A stretch of 64,000 bases of DNA from Thermopetrobacter sp964430935 (GTDB taxonomy: Bacteria; Pseudomonadota; Alphaproteobacteria; Rhizobiales; Aestuariivirgaceae): NCBI GenBank assembly GCA_964430935.1, contig CAYSHK010000053.1, positions 1 through 64,000 of the forward strand, read 5' to 3'. Both the position numbers and the translations under genes were made by a program. Below the pieces are notes generated by a model that worked only from the letters and a program-made list of their open reading frames with translations, was not told where the DNA came from and did no database searches. Shown here piece by piece: positions 55,560 to 64,000 of the stretch (position 1 is the stretch's first letter; the number at the start of each line of letters is the position of its first letter).

Positions 55560-58500
55560 TCATCGCTCCGTGGAGAAGGCCGCGACGCTTCCACCGCCTC
55601 CGGCGCGCACCTCCAGCCGCAGGTCGATGCGTTCCCGCAGTTCGGCGACATGGGAGATGATGCCGATGAGGCGTCCCTCGCCGCGGAGGTCCATGAGGGC
55701 CCGGATGGCGAGATCCAGCGCCTCCGCGTCGAGGCTGCCGAAGCCCTCGTCGATGAACATGGTCTCCAGCCGGATGCCTCCCGCATGGGCCTGCACCACG
55801 TCCGCAAGCCCGAGCGCCAGCGAGAGGGCGGCGAGAAAGCTCTCGCCGCCGGAGAGCGTGCGCACATGGCGTTCGCGGCCGGTGTGGGTGTCGAAGACCT
55901 CCAGGTCGAGTCCGCCGCTCATCCGTCCGTCCTGCGGTTCCGTCTGCCTGCGGAGCAGGAAACGTCCGCGGCTCATCAGGTCGAGACGGCGGTTCGCCGC
56001 GACGAGAACCTCGTCGAAGAGGGTCGCGAGAACGTACCGCTCGAAGGACATGCGTCCGGGATTGCGCGTGCCGCCCGCCACCTCCGCCAGACGGGCGAGG
56101 GCGGCATGGCGTTCCTCCTCCTCCGCGAAACGTCCGCGCAGGTTTTCCAGCCTGGATTGCGCCTCCTCCAGATTCCGCAGGCGCGCTTCGGCGTCGCCCC
56201 GGCGGCGGGCCAGTTCCTCGCGCGCGGCGGAGACGGATTCGCGCGCCCGGAGCAACGCCGCCATGTCCGGGGCATGGACGCCCTCGGCGGCCGCCCGGGC
56301 TGTGGACAGACGCTCCCGGGCGGCATGCAGATCGGCTGCGTACCGCTCCGTGAGCTCCTCCAGCTCCTTGAGCGCACCGTCGGACATCATGGCGGCGGAG
56401 AAACTCTCTTCCGTCCCGAATCCCGCCTCCGCCAGGCGCTTGCGGAAACGTTCGCGCGCCTCCGCATGCCGGCTGCGGGCCTCGCGCAGAACGCCGGATG
56501 CCGACTCCCGGCGGCCGCTGGCGGCCGCCGCCGTCCGTTCGGCCCGCGTGACCGCCTCCCCGGCATCCTTCAGGGCCGTCTCCAGTTCCTCCAGTTCCTT
56601 TTCCAGCCGCTTCCGGGTCGCGCGCAGGGCCGTTCCGGACCGAAGATCCGGGGGCAGATCCTCCACGGCGCCACGCAGCGCGCCTTCCATCTCGGCCAAC
56701 TGCCGGTCCAGCGACGTGCGCCGCGCCTCCGCCTCCTTCAGGGCCGTCGCGAGACGTTCGCCCTCCGCCCTGAGCCTGGCATTGGCGGCCTCGGTCTCCT
56801 CGAGCCCGCTTGCGGCGCCTACGGCCCTTTCCAGTTCGGCGGCGGTGGCGGAAAGCAGGGTGTCGAGCTCCGCGGGATCGGTGGAGGGAGCGGTGCGCAG
56901 GGAATTCCGCAACGTTTCCATCCGCCCCATGAGGCGTGCGTGATCCGTCTCCAGCGCCGCGACAGTCCTTTCGGCCTTGCGCAGTTCTTCCTCGGCGTCG
57001 CGCAGAGCCTCGCGCCGGACCCGCAGAGCCGCGTCGTCCACCGCGACGGCGGAGCTCCGGGCCGGAGCGGGATGTTCCGCGGAACCGCAGACGGGGCAGG
57101 GCTCCCCGGGCCGGAGATCCCGGGCCAGCAGGGCGGCATGGCCCTCCCTCCAGGCCGTTTCCGCCTCCCGCAGGGCCGCCGCTGCGCCGTCCGCCCGCTC
57201 CGCCGCCGCGCGGACATGCGCGCGGGCCATTTCCAGCCGCTCCGCCAGACGCCTTTCGTCCGCTTCCAGACGCGCCAGGGCCTTCGCGGCGTCGATGGCC
57301 GCCCGCAGAGCGTCGCGCCGTGCGCGCAGCCCTTCGGCGGCCGCCGCCAGGGAGGTCAGGGAAACGCGGCTTTCCTCGTTCTCCTTGAGTTTTGTCCGCG
57401 TTTCCTGAATCGCCGTTTCAAGTTCCGCGACGGCTCCGCCCGCTTCATCGCGTTTCCGACGGAGGGCGGCCGCGGTCTTCCGCAGCTCATCGAGCCGGGC
57501 GATGCGTTCCGTCAGGGCGGAAAGCCTGGCCAGCTCGTCCGAAAGCCGCCTCCGCATGTCGTCGCGGGCCCTTTCCCTTTCGAGCCGTTCGCGGGCCAGG
57601 GCGAGGGCCTTTCCGGCTTCTTCGGCCGCGGTCCGCGCCTCGGAGAAAGCCGTCTCGGCCTCCCGCAGCTCCCGGCGGCGTCTGCGTTCCTCGTCCGCCA
57701 CGTCGCGCAGGGCATGCGCGCGCCGGGCCAGATCGAGCCGCCGCCGGGCCTCCTCCATCTCTTCGCGGCGGGCTTCGAGGGCCGCGAGCTCCCGCTCCGC
57801 GGAGGCCTTGCCCTCGAGCAGACGCCGCCGTTCCCCGGCCAGCTCCACGGCCCGTTCCGCCAGCCGTTCGCGGGCCTGCAGCCTGTCGCCCTCCGCATCG
57901 AGACTGCGCAGCCATTTCCGTGCCGCGGCGATGCGTTCCTCCAGATCGGACGCGTTTCCGACGCCGGCGGCCGCGAGAATCTCCTCCCGGCGCGTCCGCA
58001 GGTCGGCGAGACGTTTCTCCGCCTCCTTCGCCGCCGTCTTCAGGGCCTCCTCCAGCGCCCGGAAACGGCCGGTCCGGAAGAGGGAGGCCAGAATCCTCTG
58101 CTTCTCCGACGAACCGGCCACCAGAAAGCGGCGGAAAAGCCCCTGCGGAAGCATGACCACCTGCCGGAACTGGTCCGCCCCGAAGCCGATCAGCGCCTCC
58201 AGGCGTTCGTTCACCTCGGAGGGGCTGGTGGCGAGCGGCGTCTCTCCTCCCGTGGCGGGGTCGATCCTCCACAGGACGGCCTCGGGCTTCATCCGGGTTT
58301 CCCCTTCGCCGCGTTTCTTGGGCCGCATCTGGAGAGGGCTCCGGGAGACGCGGTAGTGTCCGTCTCCGAATGCGAAATCGAAGGTCACCCGAGTGGGAAG
58401 GGAGGGCGCGGCGTGATGGCTGCGCATGTCCTCGCCCTGCCGTTCACCGCCGGAGGTCCGGCCGTAGAGGGCGTAGCTCATGGCGTCGAGGATGGCCGTC

Positions 58501-58622
58501 TTGCCGGAGCCGGTGGGGCCGTGCACGAGGAAGAGGCCGTGGCGCAGGGCGGGGGAGAAGTCGATCTCCTGCACGCCGGCATAGGGACCGAAGGCCTGCA
58601 TGACCAGTTTCAGCGGACGCAT
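55560..58622 (-). CDS. sbcC: DNA repair ATPase SbcC
   Basis: 1020-residue SMC/Rad50-type ATPase, partner of SbcD, processing DNA ends and hairpins. Walker A is VHGPTGSGKTAILDAMSYAL near residue 33; two long coiled coils flank the zinc hook CPVC (in GEPCPVCGSAEHPAPA, about 510-525); the signature LSGGESFLAALSLALGLADVVQ and D-loop IDEGFGSLDAEALDL lie near the C-terminus. Full length. It starts four bases after sbcD. Antisense open frames here are shadows of the skewed composition. Confidence 0.95.
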   Translation of the reverse strand: MRPLKLVMQAFGPYAGVQEIDFSPALRHGLFLVHGPTGSGKTAILDAMSYALYGRTSGGERQGEDMRSHHAAPSLPTRVTFDFAFGDGHYRVSRSPLQMRPKKRGEGETRMKPEAVLWRIDPATGGETPLATSPSEVNERLEALIGFGADQFRQVVMLPQGLFRRFLVAGSSEKQRILASLFRTGRFRALEEALKTAAKEAEKRLADLRTRREEILAAAGVGNASDLEERIAAARKWLRSLDAEGDRLQARERLAERAVELAGERRRLLEGKASAERELAALEARREEMEEARRRLDLARRAHALRDVADEERRRRRELREAETAFSEARTAAEEAGKALALARERLERERARDDMRRRLSDELARLSALTERIARLDELRKTAAALRRKRDEAGGAVAELETAIQETRTKLKENEESRVSLTSLAAAAEGLRARRDALRAAIDAAKALARLEADERRLAERLEMARAHVRAAAERADGAAAALREAETAWREGHAALLARDLRPGEPCPVCGSAEHPAPARSSAVAVDDAALRVRREALRDAEEELRKAERTVAALETDHARLMGRMETLRNSLRTAPSTDPAELDTLLSATAAELERAVGAASGLEETEAANARLRAEGERLATALKEAEARRTSLDRQLAEMEGALRGAVEDLPPDLRSGTALRATRKRLEKELEELETALKDAGEAVTRAERTAAAASGRRESASGVLREARSRHAEARERFRKRLAEAGFGTEESFSAAMMSDGALKELEELTERYAADLHAARERLSTARAAAEGVHAPDMAALLRARESVSAAREELARRRGDAEARLRNLEEAQSRLENLRGRFAEEEERHAALARLAEVAGGTRNPGRMSFERYVLATLFDEVLVAANRRLDLMSRGRFLLRRQTEPQDGRMSGGLDLEVFDTHTGRERHVRTLSGGESFLAALSLALGLADVVQAHAGGIRLETMFIDEGFGSLDAEALDLAIRALMDLRGEGRLIGIISHVAELRERIDLRLEVRAGGGGSVAAFSTER

Positions 58623-58626
58623 GGCC

Positions 58627-59781
58627 TCAGCCCTCCCTCTCCGCGCGGCGCAGCTCCTCCAGGACCTCCGCCAGCGCCGCCCGTTGCGGCGGGGTCATCT
58701 CCGCGCCCGCCACCTTCCCGAAGAATTCCGCGAAGAGCGTCTCCCGGTCCGCATGCCGCCGGCGCGTGGAGGCGGCCGGCGCCTCCGGTCCCGCATCCGT
58801 GGCGGCGACGAGGGCGGGGCGACGGATCTCCAGAACGTTGGGCCAGTGCTCGCGCAGGCGCGACATCGCGTCGAACACCGGCCCTTCGTCCTCGAGCACG
58901 ACCTGGAGATAGTCGGAGGAGGGCTCCCGCCGTGCGCGGGCCAGCAGGTCGGCGAGCCTTCCCGTCGCGATGCGGACGTCGTGGCGGGGTTCCAGGCGCG
59001 GCGTCTCGATCCGGCAGCGGCCTTCGGCGTCCATCTCCACGAAGGTGACGGATTTCGCGTGTCCGGCTTCCGAGAACGAGTATTTCAGCGGCGAGCCCGC
59101 ATAGCGGATGTTTTCGCCGCCGGCCCGCTGGGGACGGTGGAGATGGCCGAGCGCGACATAGTCGAAGCCGGCGAGGATTTCCGGCGGCACGGCTTCCGTT
59201 CCGCCGATGGAAAGGGGACGCTCGGACTCGCTCGCCTCGCCGCCGAGGACGGTCGCATGCGCCGCCAGGACGGAGCGGATGCCGTCGCCGCATCGCCGGC
59301 GGGCCAGCCCGCAGGCGGCCCGCATCGCCGAGGCCTGGTCGGTGATGCCCGCATCGGGCAGGAGCTCCCGCATCCGCACCGGATCGAGGAACGGCACGGC
59401 ATGCACGGCGACGGGGCCGTGCGCGTCCTCCAGCATCAGGGGAGGGGCCTCCGGATCGAAGGCGCCGCGCACGTGCAGTCCGCCATGCGCGAGCAGACGC
59501 GAACCGAAGCCCAGCCGCTGGGGGCTGTCGTGATTGCCCGCGATCACCAGAACGGCACCCGCCGCCTCGACGAGACGGGAGAGGACGTCGTCCAGCAGCG
59601 CCACGGCCTCCTGCGGGGGAACGGCCCGGTCGTAGACGTCGCCCGCCACGACGACCAGATCCGGACGCACGTCCCGGGCCAGGAGCACGAGCTGGTCGAG
59701 CACGTGCGCCTGGTCGTCCGTCAGGTGGACGTTGTGGAAGATGCGGCCCAGATGCCAGTCCGCCGTGTGCAGTATCCTCAT
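58627..59781 (-). CDS. sbcD: Nuclease SbcD (Mre11-type)
   Basis: 384-residue metallophosphoesterase that supplies nuclease activity to SbcCD. It begins MRILHTADWHLGRIFHNVHLT, with metal ligands continuing in VVVAGDVYDRAVPP, IAGNHDSPQRLGF and YVALGHLHRPQR. The C-terminal SbcC-contacting part follows. Translationally linked to sbcC by four-base spacing. Confidence 0.95.
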   Translation of the reverse strand: MRILHTADWHLGRIFHNVHLTDDQAHVLDQLVLLARDVRPDLVVVAGDVYDRAVPPQEAVALLDDVLSRLVEAAGAVLVIAGNHDSPQRLGFGSRLLAHGGLHVRGAFDPEAPPLMLEDAHGPVAVHAVPFLDPVRMRELLPDAGITDQASAMRAACGLARRRCGDGIRSVLAAHATVLGGEASESERPLSIGGTEAVPPEILAGFDYVALGHLHRPQRAGGENIRYAGSPLKYSFSEAGHAKSVTFVEMDAEGRCRIETPRLEPRHDVRIATGRLADLLARARREPSSDYLQVVLEDEGPVFDAMSRLREHWPNVLEIRRPALVAATDAGPEAPAASTRRRHADRETLFAEFFGKVAGAEMTPPQRAALAEVLEELRRAEREG

Positions 59782-60049
59782 GCGGTTCCGGATGCCTCCC
59801 CGCGGTTTCCGTATGCGATGGATCGCCGACGACGCCGAATCGGACCCGGCGCGCCCGCCTCCGTTCGATTATGCCCCATCCGGGAAGCCCGCGGCACGGC
59901 CGCAGGCTTGCGATGCGCGCGAAACATGGACGGGGAACGGGACACTTTCCGGCAAAGCATGGTTCCAGTTGCGGTTGTTCCTTGATCGGAACGCGGGCGG
60001 AAGTGCATCTGGAGGATGCGGAGCAATCTTTTCCATCCGGAGGTCTCCA
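59782..60049 (+). other. 268-base divergent promoter region
   Basis: Between sbcD (minus) and the dehydratase gene (plus). The AT-rich patch at 59945-60050 probably carries the plus-strand promoter, and GGAGG (60039-60043) is the ribosome-binding site of the dehydratase. No palindrome of note. Confidence 0.4.
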
Positions 60050-61018
60050 ATGTTCACGGCAGACGAATTCGCGGCGGCGCAGGAAGCCGTCGGCGCCGCC
60101 ATGCGGCCCACCCTGGCCAATCCCTGGCCGCTTCTGTGCGAGGCGGCCGGATGCGAGGTGTGGGTCAAGCACGAGAACCACACGCCGACGGGCGCCTTCA
60201 AGGTGCGTGGCGGCCTGAACTATCTGGCCCGCCTCATGGAAGGGGATGGACGGCCCGCCGGCCTGATCTCCGCGACCCGCGGCAACCACGGACAGTCCGT
60301 TCCGTTCGCGGCGGCGCGCTACGGCCTGCCGGTGACCATCGTCGTGCCGCACGGCAATTCCGTGGAGAAGAACGCCGCCATGCGCGCGCTCGGAGCGGAG
60401 CTGATCGAATACGGGGAGACCTTCGACGAGGCGAAGGCGCATGCGGTGCGGCTTGGCGAGGAGCGCGGCCTGCACATGGTGCCCTCCTATCACCCGTGGC
60501 TGGTGGCGGGCGTGGCCACGTACGCCCGCGAGCTGTTCGAGGCGGTGGAGGGGCTGGATGCCGTATACGCCCCGATCGGCATGGGCTCCGGCGTGTCCGG
60601 TCTCATCGCCATGCGCGACATGCTGGGACTGGACACGGAGATCGTCGGCGTGGTTTCGGAGGGCGCCGACGCCTATCTGAAATCCTTCGAGGCGGGGCGT
60701 CCGGTGAGCGCCGACGCCCGCACCTTCGCCGACGGCATGGCGGTGGGCGAACCGCATCCGCAGGCGGTGGAATACATCAATCGCGGCGTGGCGCGCGTGG
60801 TGGCCGTCTCCGACGACGAGATCGCAGAGGCCATCCGTCTCTACTACACGGCCACCCACAACGTGGCGGAGGGGGCGGGCGCCGCCGCGCTCGCCGCCCT
60901 GCTGATGCGGGAGAGGGAGCGGATGCGCGGCCGCAGGTGCGCCGTGATCCTGTCCGGAGGCAACATGGACGCCGACAAGTTCGTGGAGGTGCTCCAGGGC
61001 GGCACCCCTGAGCCATGA
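60050..61018 (+). CDS. Threonine dehydratase-like PLP enzyme
   Basis: 322-residue fold-type II PLP enzyme. The Schiff-base lysine is in NHTPTGAFKVRGGLNYL (about residue 53), substrate loop SATRGNHGQSVPFAA, glycine-rich cofactor loop GMGSGVSGLIAM, C-terminal VILSGGNMDADKF. Closest to biodegradative threonine/serine dehydratases and hydroxyaspartate ammonia-lyases; no ACT regulatory domain. Probable reaction: removal of ammonia from threonine or a hydroxy-amino acid. A GGAGG site precedes the ATG at 60050. Confidence 0.82.
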   Translation: MFTADEFAAAQEAVGAAMRPTLANPWPLLCEAAGCEVWVKHENHTPTGAFKVRGGLNYLARLMEGDGRPAGLISATRGNHGQSVPFAAARYGLPVTIVVPHGNSVEKNAAMRALGAELIEYGETFDEAKAHAVRLGEERGLHMVPSYHPWLVAGVATYARELFEAVEGLDAVYAPIGMGSGVSGLIAMRDMLGLDTEIVGVVSEGADAYLKSFEAGRPVSADARTFADGMAVGEPHPQAVEYINRGVARVVAVSDDEIAEAIRLYYTATHNVAEGAGAAALAALLMRERERMRGRRCAVILSGGNMDADKFVEVLQGGTPEP

Positions 61019-61336
61019 GAACGGATCCGCGGACCGTTTTCCCCTTGCATCGCCCGGCGTTCGGGCATATACACGGTCCCGCCGTTGTCCCGGTCGGGGG
61101 CTGAACGGAAGGTCGCGCGCATCCATGCTCCGGTTCGCGGAGGGCGGTGCGGCGACAGGGCGAACGTCGAGACGGCGACCCGCGGGACCGCGGGTGCGGA
61201 CGTCCGGGCGGTCTGCCCGCCTTCCCGTGTCTCCGCTCATCTGACGGATCCCTCATGGCCTTTCCGGGCCGGCAAGGGAGGCTTCGCGCCGGGAGACGAC
61301 GCACCGAAGCGAACAGAAGCAGGAAAGGCCGTTTTC
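61019..61336 (+). other. 318-base leader of the ribosomal protein operon
   Basis: Contains the promoter at 61045-61073 and then an untranslated leader of about 255 bases. A GGCCTTTCC...GGAAAGGCC pair (61258-61266 and 61322-61330) could form a long-range stem just before rpsF, and ACCGAAGCG lies at about 61302-61310. An S6:S18-type autoregulatory RNA is possible, but I could not match its consensus firmly. Confidence 0.4.
61045..61073 (+). promoter_or_regulatory. Promoter of rpsF operon
   Basis: -35 TTGCAT (61045-61050), 17-base spacer, -10 TATACA (61068-61073), the best-spaced sigma-70 match in the window. It implies a start near 61080 and a long leader before rpsF. Confidence 0.6.
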
Positions 61337-61738
61337 ATGCCCTACTACGAGCATGTCTTCCTGATGCGTCAGGACCTGGCTCCGGCCCAGGTGGACGCCA
61401 TCATCGAGAACCACAAGAAGATCATCGAGGATGCCGGCGGCAAGGTCGGCAAGGTGGAGAACTGGGGGCTGCGCACGCTGGCCTACAAGATCCGCAAGAA
61501 CCGCAAGGCGCACTACGTCCTCATGAACCTCGACTGCCCCGCCGACGCGGTGAAGGAGCTGGAGCGCAACGAGCGTCTCTCCGACGACGTGATCCGGTTC
61601 ATGACCGTCCGCGTGGACGAGCTGGAGGAGGGTCCCTCCGCCATGATGCGCGCCCGCGAGGAGCGGGGCCGCGGTCGCGGTGGCCGCGGAGGCGCCCCGC
61701 GCCACGGCTCCAGGAACGAAGACAAGAAGGAGGGCTGA
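61337..61738 (+). CDS. rpsF: 30S ribosomal protein S6
   Basis: 133 residues, binds 16S rRNA with S18. MPYYEHVFLMRQDLAPAQVD, GGKVGKVENWGLRTLAYKIRKNRKAHYVLMN and DVIRFMTVRVDEL are typical of S6. The C-terminal tail is Arg/Gly-rich (RGRGRGGRGGAPRHG). Start ATG at 61337, with AGGAAAGG upstream. First gene of the S6-S18 operon. Confidence 0.96.
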   Translation: MPYYEHVFLMRQDLAPAQVDAIIENHKKIIEDAGGKVGKVENWGLRTLAYKIRKNRKAHYVLMNLDCPADAVKELERNERLSDDVIRFMTVRVDELEEGPSAMMRAREERGRGRGGRGGAPRHGSRNEDKKEG

Positions 61739-61741
61739 TCC

Positions 61742-61978
61742 ATGAGCGCACCCGTCCGCAGACCGTTCTTCCGCCGCCGCAAGACCTGCCCGTTCTCCTC
61801 GGACAATTCTCCGAAGATCGACTACAAGGACGTGCGTCTGCTGCAGCGCTACATTTCCGAACGCGGTAAGATCGTGCCCTCGCGCATCACCGCCGTCTCG
61901 GCGAAGAAGCAGCGCGAGCTGGCCCGCGCCATCAAGCGCGCGCGCATTCTGGGGCTGCTGCCCTTCATCATCAAGTAA
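61742..61978 (+). CDS. rpsR: 30S ribosomal protein S18
   Basis: 78 residues. PFFRRRKTCPFSSDNSPKIDYKD, RYISERGKIVPSRITAVSAKKQREL and ARAIKRARILGLLPF are the conserved S18 pattern. Starts three bases after the rpsF stop. Confidence 0.96.
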   Translation: MSAPVRRPFFRRRKTCPFSSDNSPKIDYKDVRLLQRYISERGKIVPSRITAVSAKKQRELARAIKRARILGLLPFIIK

Positions 61979-62180
61979 CGCGACATGACCTGAAGCCCTG
62001 CCGCATGGCGCGGGGCGACGGTTGGGGCCGGACGGCCTCTAACCCGAAGGAACGGGGACAGCCAGTGGAACACGGAACGCACAATTCGACAGGGGCCCTT
62101 CTCCGCGGACATGCGGGGAAGGGCCCCGCCGTGCCCGCCCGGGGGCGGAACGTTCCCGTGCGTACCGGGGAGGGCGGCCG
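61979..62180 (+). other. Spacer after rpsR with long hairpin
   Basis: 202 bases. A 10-base perfect stem GGGGCCCTTC/GAAGGGCCCC (62092-62101 with 62118-62127) extends inward with CCGC/GCGG and has no T run, so it is more an attenuator, RNase-stability or regulatory stem than a terminator. It lies 54 bases before the membrane-protein start. Confidence 0.5.
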
Positions 62181-63158
62181 ATGAGCGGGCGTTCGTGGAT
62201 CGTCATGGCCATGGCCGCGGGCGCGCTCTCCGGCGTGGCCTTTCTCGGCATCGTCGCACCGTCCCTGGTGTCGATCCTCATGTTCTACATGGCGCCCCTG
62301 CCGCTGTTCATGGTGGGGCTGGCCTTCGGACTGCCGGCCGCGGCGCTGGCGGCGCTCTCCGGACTGGTCTTCGTCACCTTCGTGCTCAGCCCCAAGGCGG
62401 CGGCGTTCTATGCCGTCTCCATGGCGATCGCACCCGTCGTACTGGTGCATCTGGCGCTGAAGTGGCGGCCGGCCGCGGGCGGAGCCGAGGGGGAGGCGGC
62501 GGATGAAAGCGGCAGGGAGTGGTATCCGGAGGGGCGTCTGCTGCTGTGGACGGCCTTCATGGGGGGCGCGCTGGTGAGCGTGCTTCTGCTGATGACCGGG
62601 CCGGACGTGGGGACGATCCGCGCGACGCTGTCGCGGATGGCGGAACAGATGCTGAAGATGTCCGGGGCCGCCGGCGAACTGCCGACGGACCAGGTGGAGC
62701 GTCTGAAGGAATTCGTCTCCGTGGCGACGCCGCTGGTTTCCACGGCGTTCTGGGTCGTGGCCATGCTCTTCAACCTGTGGCTCGGCGCGAAACTGGTGCG
62801 CGCGTTCGGCTACGCGACGCGGCCGTGGGCGCCGTTCTGGAAGCTCACCTTCCATCCCCGCGCCATGGTGGCGCTGGCCGTGGCCTCGTTCGCCACCTTC
62901 CTGCCGGGCCTCGCGGGTCTGATCGGTTCCGTCTTCGCCGTGGCGCTGCTCGCGGCCTTCGCCATTCTGGGATTCGCGGTCATCCACGGCCTGACATTGG
63001 GCAATCCCTGGCGGAACGCCATTCTGGCCGTGCTGTACGGCGGCCTGATCGTCATGGGCTGGCTGATCCTGCTGCCGCTGGTGGCGCTGGCGCTGGCCGA
63101 CCTGACCTTCGACCTGAGGAGAAAGTACTTCGAACGGCATCCGCCTCCCCGGACCTGA
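62181..63158 (+). CDS. DUF2232 integral membrane protein
   Basis: 325 residues, eight or so hydrophobic segments, among them VAFLGIVAPSLVSILMFYMAPLPLFMVGLAFGLPAAALAAL at the start and GWLILLPLVALALADLTFDL at the end. It is a conserved polytopic protein found between rpsR and rplI in alphaproteobacteria (DUF2232/YybS type); function unknown. The start ATG at 62181 follows GGAGGGCGGCCG. Its place inside a ribosomal operon is the main clue. Confidence 0.8.
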   Translation: MSGRSWIVMAMAAGALSGVAFLGIVAPSLVSILMFYMAPLPLFMVGLAFGLPAAALAALSGLVFVTFVLSPKAAAFYAVSMAIAPVVLVHLALKWRPAAGGAEGEAADESGREWYPEGRLLLWTAFMGGALVSVLLLMTGPDVGTIRATLSRMAEQMLKMSGAAGELPTDQVERLKEFVSVATPLVSTAFWVVAMLFNLWLGAKLVRAFGYATRPWAPFWKLTFHPRAMVALAVASFATFLPGLAGLIGSVFAVALLAAFAILGFAVIHGLTLGNPWRNAILAVLYGGLIVMGWLILLPLVALALADLTFDLRRKYFERHPPPRT

Positions 63159-63224
63159 GGGCGGATGCGGAATCGGATTCTGCAAATTCCGGAACAACAA
63201 ACTGATCTGAAAGGAGAAAGAAAC

Positions 63225-63881
63225 ATGCAGGTCATTCTTCTGGAGCGTGTCGAGAAGCTGGGCAAGATGGGAGACGTGGTCACCGTCAAGGATGGCTACG
63301 CCCGCAATTTCCTGCTGCCCCAGGGCAAGGCCCTGCGTGCCACCAAGGCCAATCTGGAATACTTCGAGAAGCAGCGCGAGGAGCTGGAGCGCAGGAACGC
63401 CGAGGCCCGCGCCGTCGCCGAACGGCACGCGGAGAAGATGGAGGGCGCCAAACTGGTGCTGATCCGCGCCGCCGGCGAGGCCGGACAGCTCTACGGCTCC
63501 GTCTCCACGCGCGACATCGCCAATGCCGTCAAGGACGAGCTGGAGGTCGAAATCGCCCGCAACCAGGTGATTCTCGACAAGCCCATCAAGATGATCGGTC
63601 TGCACGACGTGACCGTGCGCCTGCATCCCGAGGTCGCCGTGACCGTGACCGTCAACGTGGCCCGCACCGAGGAGGAGGCCGAGCTGCAGGCCAAGGGCGA
63701 GATCCTGACCGGCTCCGCCGCCGAGCGCGAGGAGGCCCGCGAGGCGGCCGAGCGCATGCTGGCGGAGATCGAGGCCGCCCAGGCCGAGGCGGACGCCGAG
63801 GAGAGCGGCGAGGCCGGAGAGGACGCCGCCGCCGGGACGGAAGGCGGAGAGGAGGCCTCCGACGGGGAGACGCGGGACTGA
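63225..63881 (+). CDS. rplI: 50S ribosomal protein L9
   Basis: 218 residues. N-terminal domain MQVILLERVEKLGKMGDVVTVKDGYARNFLLPQGKA, linker helix, C-terminal domain with LYGSVSTRDIANAV and IGLHDVTVRLHPEVAVTVTV. An acidic Ala/Glu-rich C-terminal extension (about 165-218) is longer than usual. Start ATG at 63225 has AAAGGAG upstream. Last gene of the operon. Confidence 0.96.
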   Translation: MQVILLERVEKLGKMGDVVTVKDGYARNFLLPQGKALRATKANLEYFEKQREELERRNAEARAVAERHAEKMEGAKLVLIRAAGEAGQLYGSVSTRDIANAVKDELEVEIARNQVILDKPIKMIGLHDVTVRLHPEVAVTVTVNVARTEEEAELQAKGEILTGSAAEREEAREAAERMLAEIEAAQAEADAEESGEAGEDAAAGTEGGEEASDGETRD

Positions 63882-63923
63882 GCCATACCCGGCGGTGCCG
63901 TGACGCATCCGCATCCATCCATG

Positions 63924-63960
63924 AAGGGCGCCGTTCCCCCCGCGGGGCGGCGCCCTTTTC
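63924..63960 (+). terminator. Terminator of the rpsF-rplI operon
   Basis: AAGGGCGCCG (63924-63933) pairs with CGGCGCCCTT (63948-63957), followed by TTCC. GC-rich ten-base stem, 42 bases after rplI. Confidence 0.8.
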
Positions 63961-64000
63961 CTTGTTCCTTCCGCCATGCACGCATGGTGCGCTTGGCGTG

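Noticed and set aside
55551..59048. 1165-codon open frame on the plus strand
   Set aside because: Antisense to sbcC and the end of sbcD; no recognisable domain, sbcC is intact on the other strand.
58610..61240. 876-codon open frame on the minus strand
   Set aside because: Antisense to the dehydratase, then out of frame with sbcD; no motif.
1..64000. CRISPR array, insertion sequence or prophage
   Set aside because: No regular direct repeats with spacers, transposase, integrase or phage structural genes were seen.

Overview
The window is high-GC DNA, apart from a lower-GC pocket at about 53.8-54.8 kb, and reads as an alphaproteobacterial chromosome, probably Rhodospirillales-like. The reasons are the HpnC/HpnD/HpnE route to squalene, the order rpsF-rpsR-DUF2232-rplI, a methionine synthase split into separate polypeptides, and two PuuA-like ligases. 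The taxon is inferred from gene content only. No prophage, insertion sequence, rRNA or CRISPR array was seen. One tRNA, Gln(CUG), is present.

Layout. 1-7.1 kb (minus strand) is a hopanoid/isoprenoid operon: alpha/beta hydrolase, hpnC, hpnB, dxs, hpnD, hpnE (hpnE runs off the left edge). 7.3-23.4 kb is a polyamine region: a putrescine-type aminotransferase, a PotF/H/I/G-like ABC importer, two small hypotheticals and a tandem-YARHG secreted protein, alanine dehydrogenase, a MocR regulator, agmatinase, a PuuB-like oxidase and two divergent PuuA-like glutamine-synthetase-fold ligases. The aminotransferase would turn pyruvate into alanine, and alanine dehydrogenase would turn it back. 23.4-25.6 kb holds a GT-B-like glycosyltransferase and a secreted NPCNPCA-repeat protein whose frame is separated by one base, at an A9 run, from a cytochrome P460 domain.

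25.8-35.2 kb is a one-carbon/methionine region: a homocysteine-binding methyltransferase, a free corrinoid protein, DUF1638, a zinc-less homocysteine-methyltransferase homologue, a RACo-like [2Fe-2S] reactivase, a methyl-THF:corrinoid methyltransferase and MetF. Together these make a cobalamin methionine synthase in pieces. The outermost promoters on both sides carry the same near-palindrome. Several components carry Arg-rich tails, while the corrinoid protein starts with a strongly acidic segment.

35.4-46 kb is mixed housekeeping: MlaC/HpnM-like protein, acyl-CoA ligase, DUF2147, small membrane protein, RsmB, tRNA-Gln, a HerA-like ATPase, a soluble histidine kinase, Ppx/GppA overlapping RlmE, and a lipoprotein. 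46.6-53.8 kb has guaB and guaA bracketing a MerR-CDF metal-export pair, a heptad-repeat coiled-coil protein, a bacteriohemerythrin and a membrane-anchored nuclease-like protein. 53.9-55.5 kb is a toxin-antitoxin pair in lower-GC DNA followed by a second nuclease-like protein. 55.5-59.8 kb is sbcC/sbcD. 60-64 kb is a threonine-dehydratase-like enzyme and the rpsF-rpsR-DUF2232-rplI ribosomal operon.

The most notable candidates are the frameshift-separated NPCNPCA/P460 pair, the Arg-tail/acidic-partner pattern in the split methionine synthase with its shared operator, and the seven-repeat coiled-coil protein next to hemerythrin.
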